A stretch of 14,771 nucleotides of DNA from Ruminococcus sp. (GCA_017418765.1 JAFOMV010000114.1:1-14771), one strand, 5' to 3'. Positions 1 through 7,711 are shown, numbered from the stretch's first letter. Numbers and translations are program-made. The notes: generated from the sequence alone by a model not told the origin.

Positions 1-1
1 A

Positions 2-763
2 CTTCTTCACATGGAGATAATCCAGGAGCGACTGGAGCGTGAATACAATCTTGATCTTATTACTACTGCTCCTTCGGTTATCTACAAGGTCACACTCACC
101 AACGGCGAGGTTCAGTACATCGACAACCCCACAAACTACCCTGACCCCGCACTTATTCAGGTTGCGGAAGAACCTATGGTAAAGGCAAGCATTCTCTCCC
201 CGTCCGATTTTGTGGGCAATATCATGGAACTTTGTCAGGACAGACGAGGTGTTTTCAAGGATATGAAGTACCTTGACGATACCCGTGTTGAGCTTCACTA
301 CGAGCTTCCCCTCAACGAAATAGTTTATGACTTCTTCGACGTTCTCAAATCCCGTACAAAGGGCTATGCGTCATTTGACTATGAGATGATGGGATACGTT
401 CCCAGCAAGCTTGTTAAGCTGGACATCCTCCTCAACGGTGATGTTGTGGATGCTCTCTCATTCATTATCCATACTGATAAAGCCTATGGCAGAGCACGAA
501 AAATAGCTGAAAAGCTGAAAGAGAACATTCCACGTCAGATGTTTGAAGTACCTATTCAGGCTGCTATCGGAGGAAAGATAATCGCCCGTGAGACTGTAAA
601 AGCAATGCGTAAGGACGTTCTTGCAAAGTGCTACGGCGGTGATATCACACGTAAGAAGAAGCTCCTTGAAAAGCAGAAGGAAGGTAAAAAACGTATGCGT
701 CAGCTCGGTACTGTAGAAGTGCCGCAGGAGGCATTCATGAGCGTACTGAAGCTGGACAGCTGA
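2..763 (+). CDS. lepA: Elongation factor 4 (LepA), C-terminal part, 5' end outside window
   Basis: The last 253 residues of LepA/EF4, a ribosome-associated translational GTPase of about 600 residues in the family. The reading frame is open to the left edge of the window, so the GTPase domain and beta-barrel domain lie upstream; the Met at position 11 is internal. Visible parts are the EF-G domain V-like block ([12 protein letters not shown], then [13 protein letters not shown], then [22 protein letters not shown]) and the LepA-specific C-terminal domain, with its typical [20 protein letters not shown] stretch and PQEAF near the end. This C-terminal domain separates LepA from EF-G, which makes the call firm. 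The gene heads a tightly packed + strand run leading to hemW, a pairing common in Firmicutes. The stop is 12 bases before the next start. Confidence 0.96.
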   Translation, partial: LLHMEIIQERLEREYNLDLITTAPSVIYKVTLTNGEVQYIDNPTNYPDPALIQVAEEPMVKASILSPSDFVGNIMELCQDRRGVFKDMKYLDDTRVELHYELPLNEIVYDFFDVLKSRTKGYASFDYEMMGYVPSKLVKLDILLNGDVVDALSFIIHTDKAYGRARKIAEKLKENIPRQMFEVPIQAAIGGKIIARETVKAMRKDVLAKCYGGDITRKKKLLEKQKEGKKRMRQLGTVEVPQEAFMSVLKLDS

Positions 764-775
764 CGGAGGGATATC

Positions 776-1207
776 ATGATAAATGTTATCATAATCGCAA
801 TACTTGCAGCACTGTTTATCCTGAGCGTACTGACCGTACTGCCTGAAAAACTCATCAGAAGAAATTCTGCATTCGGAAAGCTGCTGAGAAATATAAGGAT
901 AAGGCTGCGTGAAAAGTCAAGGACAAGCTTTTGTGTAGTTTCGCTTCTCATGCTTTTCATTGGACTTATCACCCATGACAAAAGCTTCCGATACATATGG
1001 GCAGCTGTGGGAATAATGCTTCTGACACTGATCATCCTCCATCCCGAGGACATTCTCTCGCCTTTCCGTACAAGAAGAAAGGCAAGAAAAAAGAAGGAGA
1101 TCCCACTTATAGCAAAAGCTCCCGTCAATAAAAGCAGAGCATCCGAAGCAAGGCTGCTTGAAGAATTAACACCTGTAGTTGTCGAGGAAACAGCTTCGGG
1201 TTCATGA
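776..1207 (+). CDS. Small membrane protein of unknown function
   Basis: A 143-residue protein I do not recognise. It shows an N-terminal membrane segment (residues 2-22), a basic loop with several Arg/Lys (about 24-49), and two further membrane segments (about 50-67 and 73-90). A strongly basic patch (RTRRKARKKKE) and a soluble acidic tail ending at residue 143 follow. The start is supported by a GGAGGG site at 765-770, six bases before the ATG, and by the 12-base gap after lepA, which suggests translation from the same mRNA. The basic patch after the last segment suggests a cytoplasmic tail by the positive-inside rule. No catalytic motif is visible. Confidence 0.8.
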   Translation: MINVIIIAILAALFILSVLTVLPEKLIRRNSAFGKLLRNIRIRLREKSRTSFCVVSLLMLFIGLITHDKSFRYIWAAVGIMLLTLIILHPEDILSPFRTRRKARKKKEIPLIAKAPVNKSRASEARLLEELTPVVVEETASGS

Positions 1208-1218
1208 AAGGATAAAAA

Positions 1219-1602
1219 ATGGATAAAGAAAAGAAAAGTATCTACTGCTGTCCGCACTGCGGAGAAAAGTCCTTCAATCCGTGGACTAAGCTAAAAGCAG
1301 GCTCAATGCGCACCAACGGTTCAGTCTGCCAGAAATGCGGAAGACGTGCTGTCAACGGCTTCGGCTACTCGATATTCTCGGCTGTTTTCAGCATTATATG
1401 CTTTGCGCTCATAATTATGATATATCTGAAAGCACCAAACACCGCAGGCACTCAGTACGAATGGATCGACCAGTTTGAATGGGGCATAAATTTCTGTCTC
1501 CTTCTTCTTATAATATTCGTCCCCAAGATAGTCAGCGCATTTTTCTTCAGATTAGAACCTGCTGTACGTGTTGACCTTAAAAATAAAAAGGAATCGAAAT
1601 GA
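1219..1602 (+). CDS. Zinc-ribbon membrane protein, function unknown
   Basis: A 127-residue protein with an N-terminal four-cysteine zinc ribbon: CPHC (C11, C14) and CQKC (C37, C40). An extra Cys sits at position 10. Two membrane segments follow (about 50-70 and 88-110), then a short charged tail. The start follows an AAAGGA site at 1208-1212, and the gene begins 11 bases after the previous stop. Its own stop overlaps the hemW start (ATGA at 1599-1602), indicating translational coupling. The N-terminal ribbon plus hydrophobic hairpin resembles many uncharacterised Firmicutes proteins. It is predicted to be cytoplasmic-facing and metal-stabilised rather than enzymatic. No specific function can be assigned. 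Confidence 0.82.
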   Translation: MDKEKKSIYCCPHCGEKSFNPWTKLKAGSMRTNGSVCQKCGRRAVNGFGYSIFSAVFSIICFALIIMIYLKAPNTAGTQYEWIDQFEWGINFCLLLLIIFVPKIVSAFFFRLEPAVRVDLKNKKESK

Positions 1603-2693
1603 AAAACGTCGGTATCTACATTCATGTCCCTTTCTGCGGAAAAAAATGCAGCTACTGCGACTTTTACTCCGTCTGCTACACAAAACAGCAGACGGAGCTT
1701 TATGTTCAGGCGGTACTGCGAAATATCAGGCATTACGGCAATGACGAACTGAAAGCTGATACAGTTTATTTCGGCGGAGGCACTCCCTCGCTTCTGAATC
1801 CCGAACAGATAGAAGAAATACTTTCAGCTGTCCGCCATAACTTCGATATTGCTGATAATGCAGAGGTAACAATGGAGGCTAACCCTGCAGCTCTAACTCC
1901 CGAAAAGCTTTCCGAATACAGAAGTGCAGGCGTAAACCGCCTTTCCGTAGGTGTGCAGTCCATGAACGATGATGAACTGCGTTTTCTCGGCCGTTTACAC
2001 AATGCCGAAAGAGCTGAAAAAGCCGTATACGATGCGGCTGCGGCAGGATTTGAAAATATCTCATGCGACCTGATGATCGCTCTGCCGTCACAGAAATCCG
2101 AAAGGGTGAAACACTCCATTCAAAGGCTTACCGCTCTGCCTATAAAGCATATTTCCGCCTACATTCTCAAAATCGAGGAAGGTACGCCATTTGACTGTGA
2201 GGACATTATTTCCTCTCTCCCCGACGAGGACGAAACTGCTGAGCTTTACCTAAATATGTGCGAGGAACTTGAAAACGCAGGTTTCATGCAGTACGAAGTT
2301 TCAAACTTCGCTAAAAACGAGTTTGAAAGCCGTCACAACTGCCGCTACTGGAAATGTCAGGATTACATCGGCATAGGCCCATCTGCACATTCCTGCTTCG
2401 GTGGGAAAAGATTTGCTGTACCGAGAGATATAGATTCCTTCATAAACAGCGATATACAGCCGACTGAAGTAACTGATGAATCGCCCTGCGGATTCGAGGA
2501 ATACTCCATGCTGAGGCTGAGACTGAAGGAGGGGCTGTGTCTTGAACGTGTCCCGGATCACAAAGCAGATATAGAAAAAAAGCTGCCCTCATTGCTGAAG
2601 GCAGGCTATATTGAATATGACGGAAATGTTATATCGCTTACCCGAAAGGGTTTTCTGATGTCCAATTCCGTAATTGAATATCTGATTTTTTAA
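1599..2693 (+). CDS. hemW: HemW-like radical SAM heme chaperone
   Basis: A 364-residue radical SAM protein of the HemN/HemW group. The iron-sulfur cluster motif CxxxCxxC is C13, C17, C20 (HVPFCGKKCSYCDFYS), followed by the SAM-contacting GGGTPS at 59-64, a conserved EANP block and a HemN_C-type C-terminal domain. The length, and the lack of the N-terminal extension of true coproporphyrinogen III dehydrogenase (HemN), point to HemW. That protein binds heme and is proposed to insert it into respiratory proteins; such genes are often mislabelled as coproporphyrinogen oxidase. The next gene in many Firmicutes would be hrcA, but here a convergent unrelated gene follows. The start overlaps the upstream stop by four bases, with AAAAGGAA at about 1586-1593 as ribosome site. 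Family assignment is firm; heme chaperone activity is by family knowledge. Confidence 0.92.
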   Translation: MKNVGIYIHVPFCGKKCSYCDFYSVCYTKQQTELYVQAVLRNIRHYGNDELKADTVYFGGGTPSLLNPEQIEEILSAVRHNFDIADNAEVTMEANPAALTPEKLSEYRSAGVNRLSVGVQSMNDDELRFLGRLHNAERAEKAVYDAAAAGFENISCDLMIALPSQKSERVKHSIQRLTALPIKHISAYILKIEEGTPFDCEDIISSLPDEDETAELYLNMCEELENAGFMQYEVSNFAKNEFESRHNCRYWKCQDYIGIGPSAHSCFGGKRFAVPRDIDSFINSDIQPTEVTDESPCGFEEYSMLRLRLKEGLCLERVPDHKADIEKKLPSLLKAGYIEYDGNVISLTRKGFLMSNSVIEYLIF

Positions 2694-2719
2694 GGCGGTC
2701 ATACCGTCTTTTTTATTTT
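2691..2719 (+). terminator. Rho-independent terminator after hemW
   Basis: Short stem GGCGGT (2694-2699) / ACCGTC (2703-2708), with one G-T wobble, a three-base loop and the run TTTTTT at 2709-2714, then ATTTT. It starts right after the hemW stop. Its U-tract overlaps the stop codon of the convergent gene at 2713-2715. In the reverse direction the stem is followed by TTAAAAAA, so it should work mainly for hemW transcripts. Confidence 0.75.
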
Positions 2720-3612
2720 GAAAGGTCCTCTATGATCTTCCTGATAACAGGCATATCCTTGTCATAGGTTTTCTGCATATCATCAGCATCTGCATACAAT
2801 AATCTTTTAGGTGCTCTTACTGCGATATACGTATCATCATGAATATCACTTTTTGCTGCACATACATGTTTTGCAAAATCTGTATCTTTCAGATAAAAGA
2901 ACTGCTTATCGATGTGTTCATTATCAGGAAAAAGTTCGCTCAGGTCAACAAATACATTTTCGGCTTCTATCATATCCGTAAAGTTTTTATCTGCGATCAC
3001 CATAACAGCATCTGCTATCTGCATTTCAGTAGTCAGTTTAGTATCAGAACCATTTACATAGTTTGCATAGTCGTTTTCACTATTGTAATCGATATAGTAG
3101 ACCTCAGCTTCTGTTTTGCCGTTTCCGTTGAAATCATCTGCAAAACTCTCAACGTAATCTGAAAGATATCCTGCTTCTCCTATAGATGGATACTTACCTA
3201 TAAGCAGAACTATCATATCAGGACGAGGCTTTGTAAGTATATCATGTACCAGATATCCTCCGAGAAGCACTGCAAAACACGCTAAACCGAGCCACCACTT
3301 ATTATGATACAGGAAATTCTTAATCTTCCCCCAGAGAGAAAGACGTATCTCAGTTTCATCCTCATTTTCGGGAATAAGGCTGCTTTCTTCGATAACCCCC
3401 TGTTTAAGGCGCATAAGCTCCTTTTTTTCTTCAATTATACGTTTATCATATGCTTCACGGCGCTGTTTTTCCCGCAGTTCAAGCTGTTTTTGAAGTTCAA
3501 GCTTTTGTTGTTCATCATCCTGCTTTTTTTTCATATTTTCTTCACGCAAGTTCTTAACATTTTTCTTTCTGGCAGTGATCTTCTCATCGCTGCTGCCATC
3601 ATTCTTTATCAT
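2713..3612 (-). CDS. Coiled-coil single-pass membrane protein, function unknown
   Basis: A 299-residue protein I do not recognise. Residues about 10-75 are rich in Lys, Glu and Gln with a heptad-like pattern, suggesting a cytoplasmic coiled coil. A single membrane segment lies at about 106-126 (WWLGLACFAVLLGGYLVHDI). About 170 residues then lie outside the cell, starting PDMIVLLIGKYP and including alternating hydrophobic strands (AEVYYIDY, ADAVMVIAD, ENVFVDLSELF). This pattern recalls a Rossmann-like or solute-binding-protein-like fold, but no lipobox or catalytic motif is visible. The start is preceded by GAGGTG, about six bases before the ATG. The gene is alone and convergent to hemW, and has a near-consensus promoter of its own. 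Confidence 0.85.
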   Translation of the reverse strand: MIKNDGSSDEKITARKKNVKNLREENMKKKQDDEQQKLELQKQLELREKQRREAYDKRIIEEKKELMRLKQGVIEESSLIPENEDETEIRLSLWGKIKNFLYHNKWWLGLACFAVLLGGYLVHDILTKPRPDMIVLLIGKYPSIGEAGYLSDYVESFADDFNGNGKTEAEVYYIDYNSENDYANYVNGSDTKLTTEMQIADAVMVIADKNFTDMIEAENVFVDLSELFPDNEHIDKQFFYLKDTDFAKHVCAAKSDIHDDTYIAVRAPKRLLYADADDMQKTYDKDMPVIRKIIEDLSK

Positions 3613-3657
3613 TTTTTCACCTCATACACATAACATCAAATGTAATTATGCATAGTA

Positions 3658-3687
3658 ATTATAGCATAACTGCGTTCTCATTGTCAA
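3658..3687 (-). promoter_or_regulatory. Sigma-A-type promoter for the - strand gene
   Basis: On the - strand: TTGACA (-35; 3687-3682), an 18-base spacer ending in TGC, then TATAAT (-10; 3663-3658). Both boxes match consensus exactly and the spacer end makes an extended -10 (TGn). The start codon lies about 45 bases downstream of the -10. This is the strongest promoter-like sequence in the window. Confidence 0.88.
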
Positions 3688-3744
3688 CCAAAAGAGCACT
3701 TCTCACATCAACTTAAAAAATCTGCCGATATTTGTCATTTTTGC

Positions 3745-3773
3745 TTGCATTTGTTAATGATTTGTTGTATAAT
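3745..3773 (+). promoter_or_regulatory. Probable promoter of the MBOAT/FkbH operon
   Basis: A perfect TATAAT at 3768-3773 with TTGCAT at 3745-3750, 17 bases apart. The -35 is weak (three of six). A 71-base leader to the ATG at 3845 contains the small palindrome GTGATATTTCAC (3783-3794) near the expected transcription start. The intergenic stretch 3613-3844 carries this promoter and the divergent one for the - strand gene, and nothing else I can identify. Confidence 0.55.
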
Positions 3774-3844
3774 TGAATATGCGTGATATTTCACATTTTA
3801 TTTACATCCGTTTGTCGGAAAATTACATAAAAGGCGGTACTTAA

Positions 3845-5245
3845 ATGGTTTTTTCAAGACTTTTCTTTATTTATATATTTTTACCGATATGTTTGCTTCT
3901 ATATGCTCTTGCACGAAATGTAAAACAAAAAAACTGGGTGCTTATTATTTTTTCGCTCCTGTTTTATGCATGGGGTGAGCCCGTATATGTTTTTCTCATG
4001 CTGTTCACTGCAATTATCAATTATGGTGCAGGGCGGCTTATCGGGCGTTATCAGGGAAAAGCAGGAGATACTATCGCTACCTATTTTGCTGTGATATACG
4101 ATTTTCTCATGCTCGGTATTTTCAAATACAGCGGCTTTATAGTCGAGAATATCAATGCATTGTTTTCGTCTGACATCCCTGTCCCTGATATAAAGCTTCC
4201 GATAGGTATCAGTTTCTACACATTCCAGACAGTGTCATATATCATAGACTGCCACTGGGAATCTGTTAAACCTCAGAAAAGCTTCAAGAATTTTCTTCTG
4301 TATCTTACACTGTTCCCTCAGCTCGTTGCAGGTCCTATTGTCAGATACAGCACCATCGAAAAAGAGATTGAGGACAGGACCACTTCGATAACTGATATTT
4401 CCTACGGTCTTAACCGTGTCGCCCTCGGACTTTCTAAAAAAGTCCTTATTGCCAATCAGCTCAGCATTATCGCAGACAACTTTCTCGGAAATGTGGAAAG
4501 TTCTACCGTTTTCGGTGCATGGTTCGGCGCAATCGCTTACGCTATGCAGATATATTTCGACTTCTCTGGATATTCGGATATAGCTATAGGACTGGGACGC
4601 ATATTCGGATTCCATTTTGATGAAAACTTCAATCATCCGTTCATCTGTAAGGATATTACTGAATTCTGGCAGAGATGGCACATATCCCTCAGTACATTCT
4701 TCAGAGACTATCTCCTGTATGTTCCTATATTCGGCAAGAGAAGAAAATACGGCGGACTTTTCCTTGTATGGCTCTGCACAGGTATATGGCACGGCGCAAG
4801 CTGGAATTTTATTCTCTGGGGCATATACTACGGTATATTTGTATTCCTTGAAATGAAGATCGGCAAGAAAAATATGAAGAAGATACCGATCGTTATCCGT
4901 CAGATCTACAACAAGATAGTAATTATAGTCGGATTTGCAATCTTCTACTTTGAAGATCTCGGCAAGCTCGGCGGATTTTTCAGAACAGCATTCGGATTCA
5001 GCGGAAACGGTATTATCGGTATACAGGATAAGATATCATTTATGAATAATGTATATCTTATCGCTCTTGCAGTAATATGCTGTTTCCCTCTTATCGAATG
5101 GATAAAAAAGCTTACCGACAAGACTTTCTTTACAAAAAGTCTGGCTTCAGTTGTTACGGCTGTCTGCTCGGCTGTTCTTCTTCTCCTGACAAGCATAATG
5201 CTTGTTGACGCCACAACAAATCCATTCCTTTATTTCCGATTCTGA
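3845..5245 (+). CDS. MBOAT family O-acyltransferase (AlgI/DltB-like)
   Basis: A 466-residue multi-pass membrane protein of the membrane-bound O-acyltransferase family. Recognisable blocks are PIGISFYTFQTVSYIID, the FPQLVAGPIVRY motif, FDFSGYSDIAIGLGRIFGF, and the active region with H279 (WQRWHISLSTFFRDY) and the invariant H316 in WHGASWNF. The length fits AlgI/DltB-type enzymes. These form a tunnel through the membrane by which a cytoplasmic acyl donor reaches an extracytoplasmic acceptor; AlgI serves alginate O-acetylation, and DltB takes D-alanine from a carrier protein. First gene of its operon, after an AAGGCGG ribosome site. The following genes (a DHHW/AlgX-like partner, an FkbH-like loader and an ACP) suggest that the donor is an acyl-ACP. 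Family is certain; substrate is not known. Confidence 0.93.
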   Translation: MVFSRLFFIYIFLPICLLLYALARNVKQKNWVLIIFSLLFYAWGEPVYVFLMLFTAIINYGAGRLIGRYQGKAGDTIATYFAVIYDFLMLGIFKYSGFIVENINALFSSDIPVPDIKLPIGISFYTFQTVSYIIDCHWESVKPQKSFKNFLLYLTLFPQLVAGPIVRYSTIEKEIEDRTTSITDISYGLNRVALGLSKKVLIANQLSIIADNFLGNVESSTVFGAWFGAIAYAMQIYFDFSGYSDIAIGLGRIFGFHFDENFNHPFICKDITEFWQRWHISLSTFFRDYLLYVPIFGKRRKYGGLFLVWLCTGIWHGASWNFILWGIYYGIFVFLEMKIGKKNMKKIPIVIRQIYNKIVIIVGFAIFYFEDLGKLGGFFRTAFGFSGNGIIGIQDKISFMNNVYLIALAVICCFPLIEWIKKLTDKTFFTKSLASVVTAVCSAVLLLLTSIMLVDATTNPFLYFRF

Positions 5246-5258
5246 AAGAGGTCTTATC

Positions 5259-6872
5259 ATGAATGATTTAAATAAGAATAATGGAACTCCCGAAAAAGGA
5301 GAATACATCGGACGATACGAAAAAACTGCCGATAACGATGCAGTATCATCTCGTCCCCTCAAGCCGCTAAGGCCGCTGAAAAAGGCACGTTCTTCTCAGA
5401 ATAATATCTCTAATGGAGCAAATGTCCCGCCTGTGCGAGCCCAAAACGCTCCTGAACATCCGAAAATACACAATAAGAAAAGAAATGCCGCCGATAAGGA
5501 AGCTGCTAAAAGAAAGGCACAGCTCCGAAAGCAGAAAAAGCGTGAGAAGCGCCGCAATAATATAACAAAGGCTATTGCAGGACTCAATGTTGCTGCTGTG
5601 GGCGGTCTGCTTGCATTCGGTTCGGCCTATATGCTTTTCTTTGAGCATGAGACCATTTCTCAGGATGAAAACAGATACCTGACAAAGTTTCCGGAATTTT
5701 CCGCCGATTCTTACTTCAAAGGAGAATATACGGAAGGCATTGCTGATTACTATGATGATACAGTACCTAACAGAGACAAGTTCAAGAAATTCATAACAAG
5801 TACACTTATGCCTCTGAAAGGCAGAAAATACGGCAATGATGAAGTTGAACTTCACGGTATAGCTTTTGAGAAAAAGGAAACCGAAACAACTACCTCTCTG
5901 ACAACAACATCTATCGGAACCAACACTACTGCTTTGTCCGCTGTCACAGAAACCACCACAACTCTACCTAAGGCGGTAGATCCTGCTGTTGACGGTGAAA
6001 TGGCAAATAATATCCTCATAGCAAATAACAGAGGTATAATGATCTACGGCGGTGCATGGGGAAATGAGAAGGAATATGCTGAACACGTAAACGCATACAA
6101 GGAAGCACTCCCTAAGGTAAATGTATACTCACTCGTTGCACCTACAGCTTGCTCCTTCTATACCCCTGAAAACTATAAAGATCTATTTGAAAGTGAAAAG
6201 AAGGATATAGACAGCATAAAACGCAATCTCAAAGACGTTACTGCTGTTGATGCATATACACCGCTTCTTGCACACAAGAATGAGGATATCTATTCACGTA
6301 CCGACCATCACTGGCAGCCTCTTGGTGCATATTATGCAGCTGAAGCCTTTGCCGAAGCTGCTGAAGTCGATTTTGACCCTATCGAAAAATATCAGAAAGT
6401 TACTCTATATGACTTTGTCGGAACTCTTTATGGTTATACTCAGAGCGCAGCATTGCTTAATAATCCTGAAAAGTTCATTTACTACAAGCCAAAGAATACT
6501 CTCAAAGTGACCCAGTATGACCAGTATTTCCAGAATCCGTCTGAGGTCGAGCTTTTCATCAGATCATCGACTCTTGATACTTCAAGCTATTACATGGTAT
6601 TCGGTTCTGATGAAAGAATCGTTCATGTCAATAATCCATCATGCAGGAACGGAAGAAACCTTGTAATATTCAAGGACAGCTACGGAAATGCACTTCTCCC
6701 GGTACTTGCAAATTCGTTTGAAAACATTTATATGTGCGACATAAGATATTTTAAAGTAAATGCCGCTGAATTTGCAAAAGACGTTAAATGTACAGATATG
6801 CTTTTTGCAATGTGTACTTATTCAGCAGTAGGCCCAAACAGAGACTTTATCGAACAGAATCTGCATAATTGA
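5259..6872 (+). CDS. DHHW family protein, AlgX/AlgJ-like SGNH partner of the MBOAT
   Basis: A 537-residue membrane-anchored protein. It has a basic cytoplasmic N-terminus (about 1-104), one membrane segment (about 105-127), then an extracellular domain opening with ENRYLTKFPEFS and a Thr-rich stretch at about 207-238. The name-giving DHHW is at 349-352 and KDSYGN at 472-477. By comparison with the AlgX/AlgJ acetyltransferases (catalytic Asp-x-His plus a Ser), D349, H351 and S474 are the likely triad. Such proteins finish acyl transfer to extracellular polymers with an MBOAT partner, here the gene immediately upstream with a 13-base gap. I chose the ATG at 5259 because it follows AAGAGG at a proper distance; an in-frame ATG 57 bases upstream lies inside the MBOAT gene. 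Role in surface O-acylation is inferred. Confidence 0.88.
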   Translation: MNDLNKNNGTPEKGEYIGRYEKTADNDAVSSRPLKPLRPLKKARSSQNNISNGANVPPVRAQNAPEHPKIHNKKRNAADKEAAKRKAQLRKQKKREKRRNNITKAIAGLNVAAVGGLLAFGSAYMLFFEHETISQDENRYLTKFPEFSADSYFKGEYTEGIADYYDDTVPNRDKFKKFITSTLMPLKGRKYGNDEVELHGIAFEKKETETTTSLTTTSIGTNTTALSAVTETTTTLPKAVDPAVDGEMANNILIANNRGIMIYGGAWGNEKEYAEHVNAYKEALPKVNVYSLVAPTACSFYTPENYKDLFESEKKDIDSIKRNLKDVTAVDAYTPLLAHKNEDIYSRTDHHWQPLGAYYAAEAFAEAAEVDFDPIEKYQKVTLYDFVGTLYGYTQSAALLNNPEKFIYYKPKNTLKVTQYDQYFQNPSEVELFIRSSTLDTSSYYMVFGSDERIVHVNNPSCRNGRNLVIFKDSYGNALLPVLANSFENIYMCDIRYFKVNAAEFAKDVKCTDMLFAMCTYSAVGPNRDFIEQNLHN

Positions 6873-6882
6873 GGTGATCGCT

Positions 6883-7506
6883 ATGAATGAAGAAAACAGA
6901 GATACCGGTATAACAGAGGATGGCATGCCGGAAAATGGAAGTAACATTTCTCAAAAAGACGAGGAATCAGCCGTACCGCTCAATTTCGATTACTATAAAA
7001 AGAAGGACTATTCTTCCGCAAAAAGAATAGCTGCCTGTGCAGCTGCTGTTATATGCGGTTTCTGCGTTGTTGGCGGTGCCCTGAAAACGATCAGCAAAAG
7101 AAAACAGCCTGAAATGTCAAGTGAAGCGGTACCGGCTACCGATTACTCTTATCCGGGCAGCCCATATGCAGATGATAATATCGTCTACAGAAAAAATACC
7201 ACTGACAAGGGACTTGAATATACTGTTTACGACTCTCATGTGAGGATAACAGGATGTTCGGATTTTATATATAACGGCAGCTTAACAATTCCTTTCAGCA
7301 TAGAAGGCAAACCTGTTACGGAAGTAGATTACTATGTTTTCACATACCTCAAACTGAAATCTATTGCCGTAGCCAATCCGAACTGCATTTTCTTCGTTGA
7401 CGATACAGCAGCCCCTTTTGATCCGAACACTGTGATCATTGCTGCTGAAAACTCAAACGCTAAGCAAACAGCTGACAAGTACGGCAATCAGTTTATGGCC
7501 AAATAA
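6883..7506 (+). CDS. Single-pass membrane protein with BspA-like leucine-rich-repeat fragment
   Basis: A 207-residue protein with an acidic cytoplasmic N-terminus (1-46), a membrane segment at about 49-68 (IAACAAAVICGFCVVGGALK) and an extracellular domain. From about residue 134 it reads LTIPFSIEGKPVTEVDYYVF, followed by LKLKSIAVANPNCIFF and ENSNAKQTADKYGNQF. This matches the terminal repeat and cap of BspA-type (LRR_5) surface proteins common in Ruminococcus, but only about one repeat is present. The ATG at 6883 is preferred over the in-frame GTG at 6874 because GAGGTG at 6871-6876 is its ribosome site. Ten bases separate it from the DHHW gene. The stop codon TAA lies within the 4-base target duplication of the following MITE-like element, so the original end of the gene may have differed. 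Function unknown; possibly an accessory of the acylation machinery. Confidence 0.82.
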   Translation: MNEENRDTGITEDGMPENGSNISQKDEESAVPLNFDYYKKKDYSSAKRIAACAAAVICGFCVVGGALKTISKRKQPEMSSEAVPATDYSYPGSPYADDNIVYRKNTTDKGLEYTVYDSHVRITGCSDFIYNGSLTIPFSIEGKPVTEVDYYVFTYLKLKSIAVANPNCIFFVDDTAAPFDPNTVIIAAENSNAKQTADKYGNQFMAK

Positions 7507-7507
7507 A

Positions 7508-7525
7508 GGCAACACCGCACAAAGC
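7508..7525 (+). repeat. Left terminal inverted repeat of the MITE-like element
   Basis: Eighteen bases, GGCAACACCGCACAAAGC, exact reverse complement of 7663-7680. The preceding TAAA (7504-7507) includes the stop codon of the upstream gene. Confidence 0.85.
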
Positions 7526-7662
7526 TTGTGCTGAAGATGCGCCGACAGATTTTTTCGTCAGATTGTATAGAAATTCCGCAGGCATACTATCGTATGTCAA
7601 GGGATTTCTGTGCAAGATGACGAAAAATATGTCCGCAGATTCAGTGCAAAGCCGTCAGGCGG

Positions 7663-7680
7663 GCTTTGTGCGGTGTTGCC
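7663..7680 (-). repeat. Right terminal inverted repeat of the MITE-like element
   Basis: Eighteen bases, exact reverse complement of the left repeat, followed by TAAA (7681-7684). The downstream FkbH-like gene starts 31 bases beyond, with its own ribosome site. Confidence 0.85.
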
Positions 7681-7711
7681 TAAAGATATGCCAATATAAA
7701 AAGGAGACACA

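Larger units (their letters stand above)
7508..7680. mobile_element. MITE-like palindromic element, 173 bp, with TAAA target duplication
   Basis: The element has perfect 18-base terminal inverted repeats: GGCAACACCGCACAAAGC (7508-7525) and its reverse complement (7663-7680). The interior is also paired: TTTTTCGTCA (7551-7560) with TGACGAAAAA (7618-7627), AGAAATTCC (7569-7577) with GGGATTTCT (7601-7609, one mismatch), and an apex CATAC-TATC-GTATG (7583-7596). TAAA flanks both sides (7504-7507 and 7681-7684), as expected for a target site duplication. It has no coding capacity, so it would need a transposase supplied in trans. I cannot assign it to an IS family. In RNA it would fold into a long imperfect hairpin between two genes of the operon. 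Confidence 0.8.

Noticed and set aside
700..1257. 185-codon open frame on the - strand across the small membrane gene
   Set aside because: Overlaps three + strand genes with good ribosome sites; Ser/Phe-rich composition is typical of antisense frames.
1599..2693. Calling the radical SAM gene hemN (coproporphyrinogen III dehydrogenase)
   Set aside because: Length and N-terminus match HemW, which lacks the HemN N-terminal extension.
3783..3794. Palindrome GTGATATTTCAC near the operon transcription start
   Set aside because: Only four complementary bases per arm in AT-rich DNA; too short to claim as an operator.
4235..4792. 185-codon open frame on the - strand within the MBOAT gene
   Set aside because: It lies wholly inside a gene with clear family motifs and has no recognisable protein features.
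5202..5258. Upstream in-frame start of the DHHW gene
   Set aside because: It lies inside the MBOAT gene; the ATG at 5259 has AAGAGG at proper distance.
7507..7682. Reading the palindromic element as a plain terminator
   Set aside because: Perfect 18-bp ends, flanking TAAA copies and 173-bp length fit an inserted element better; no T-run follows the right arm.
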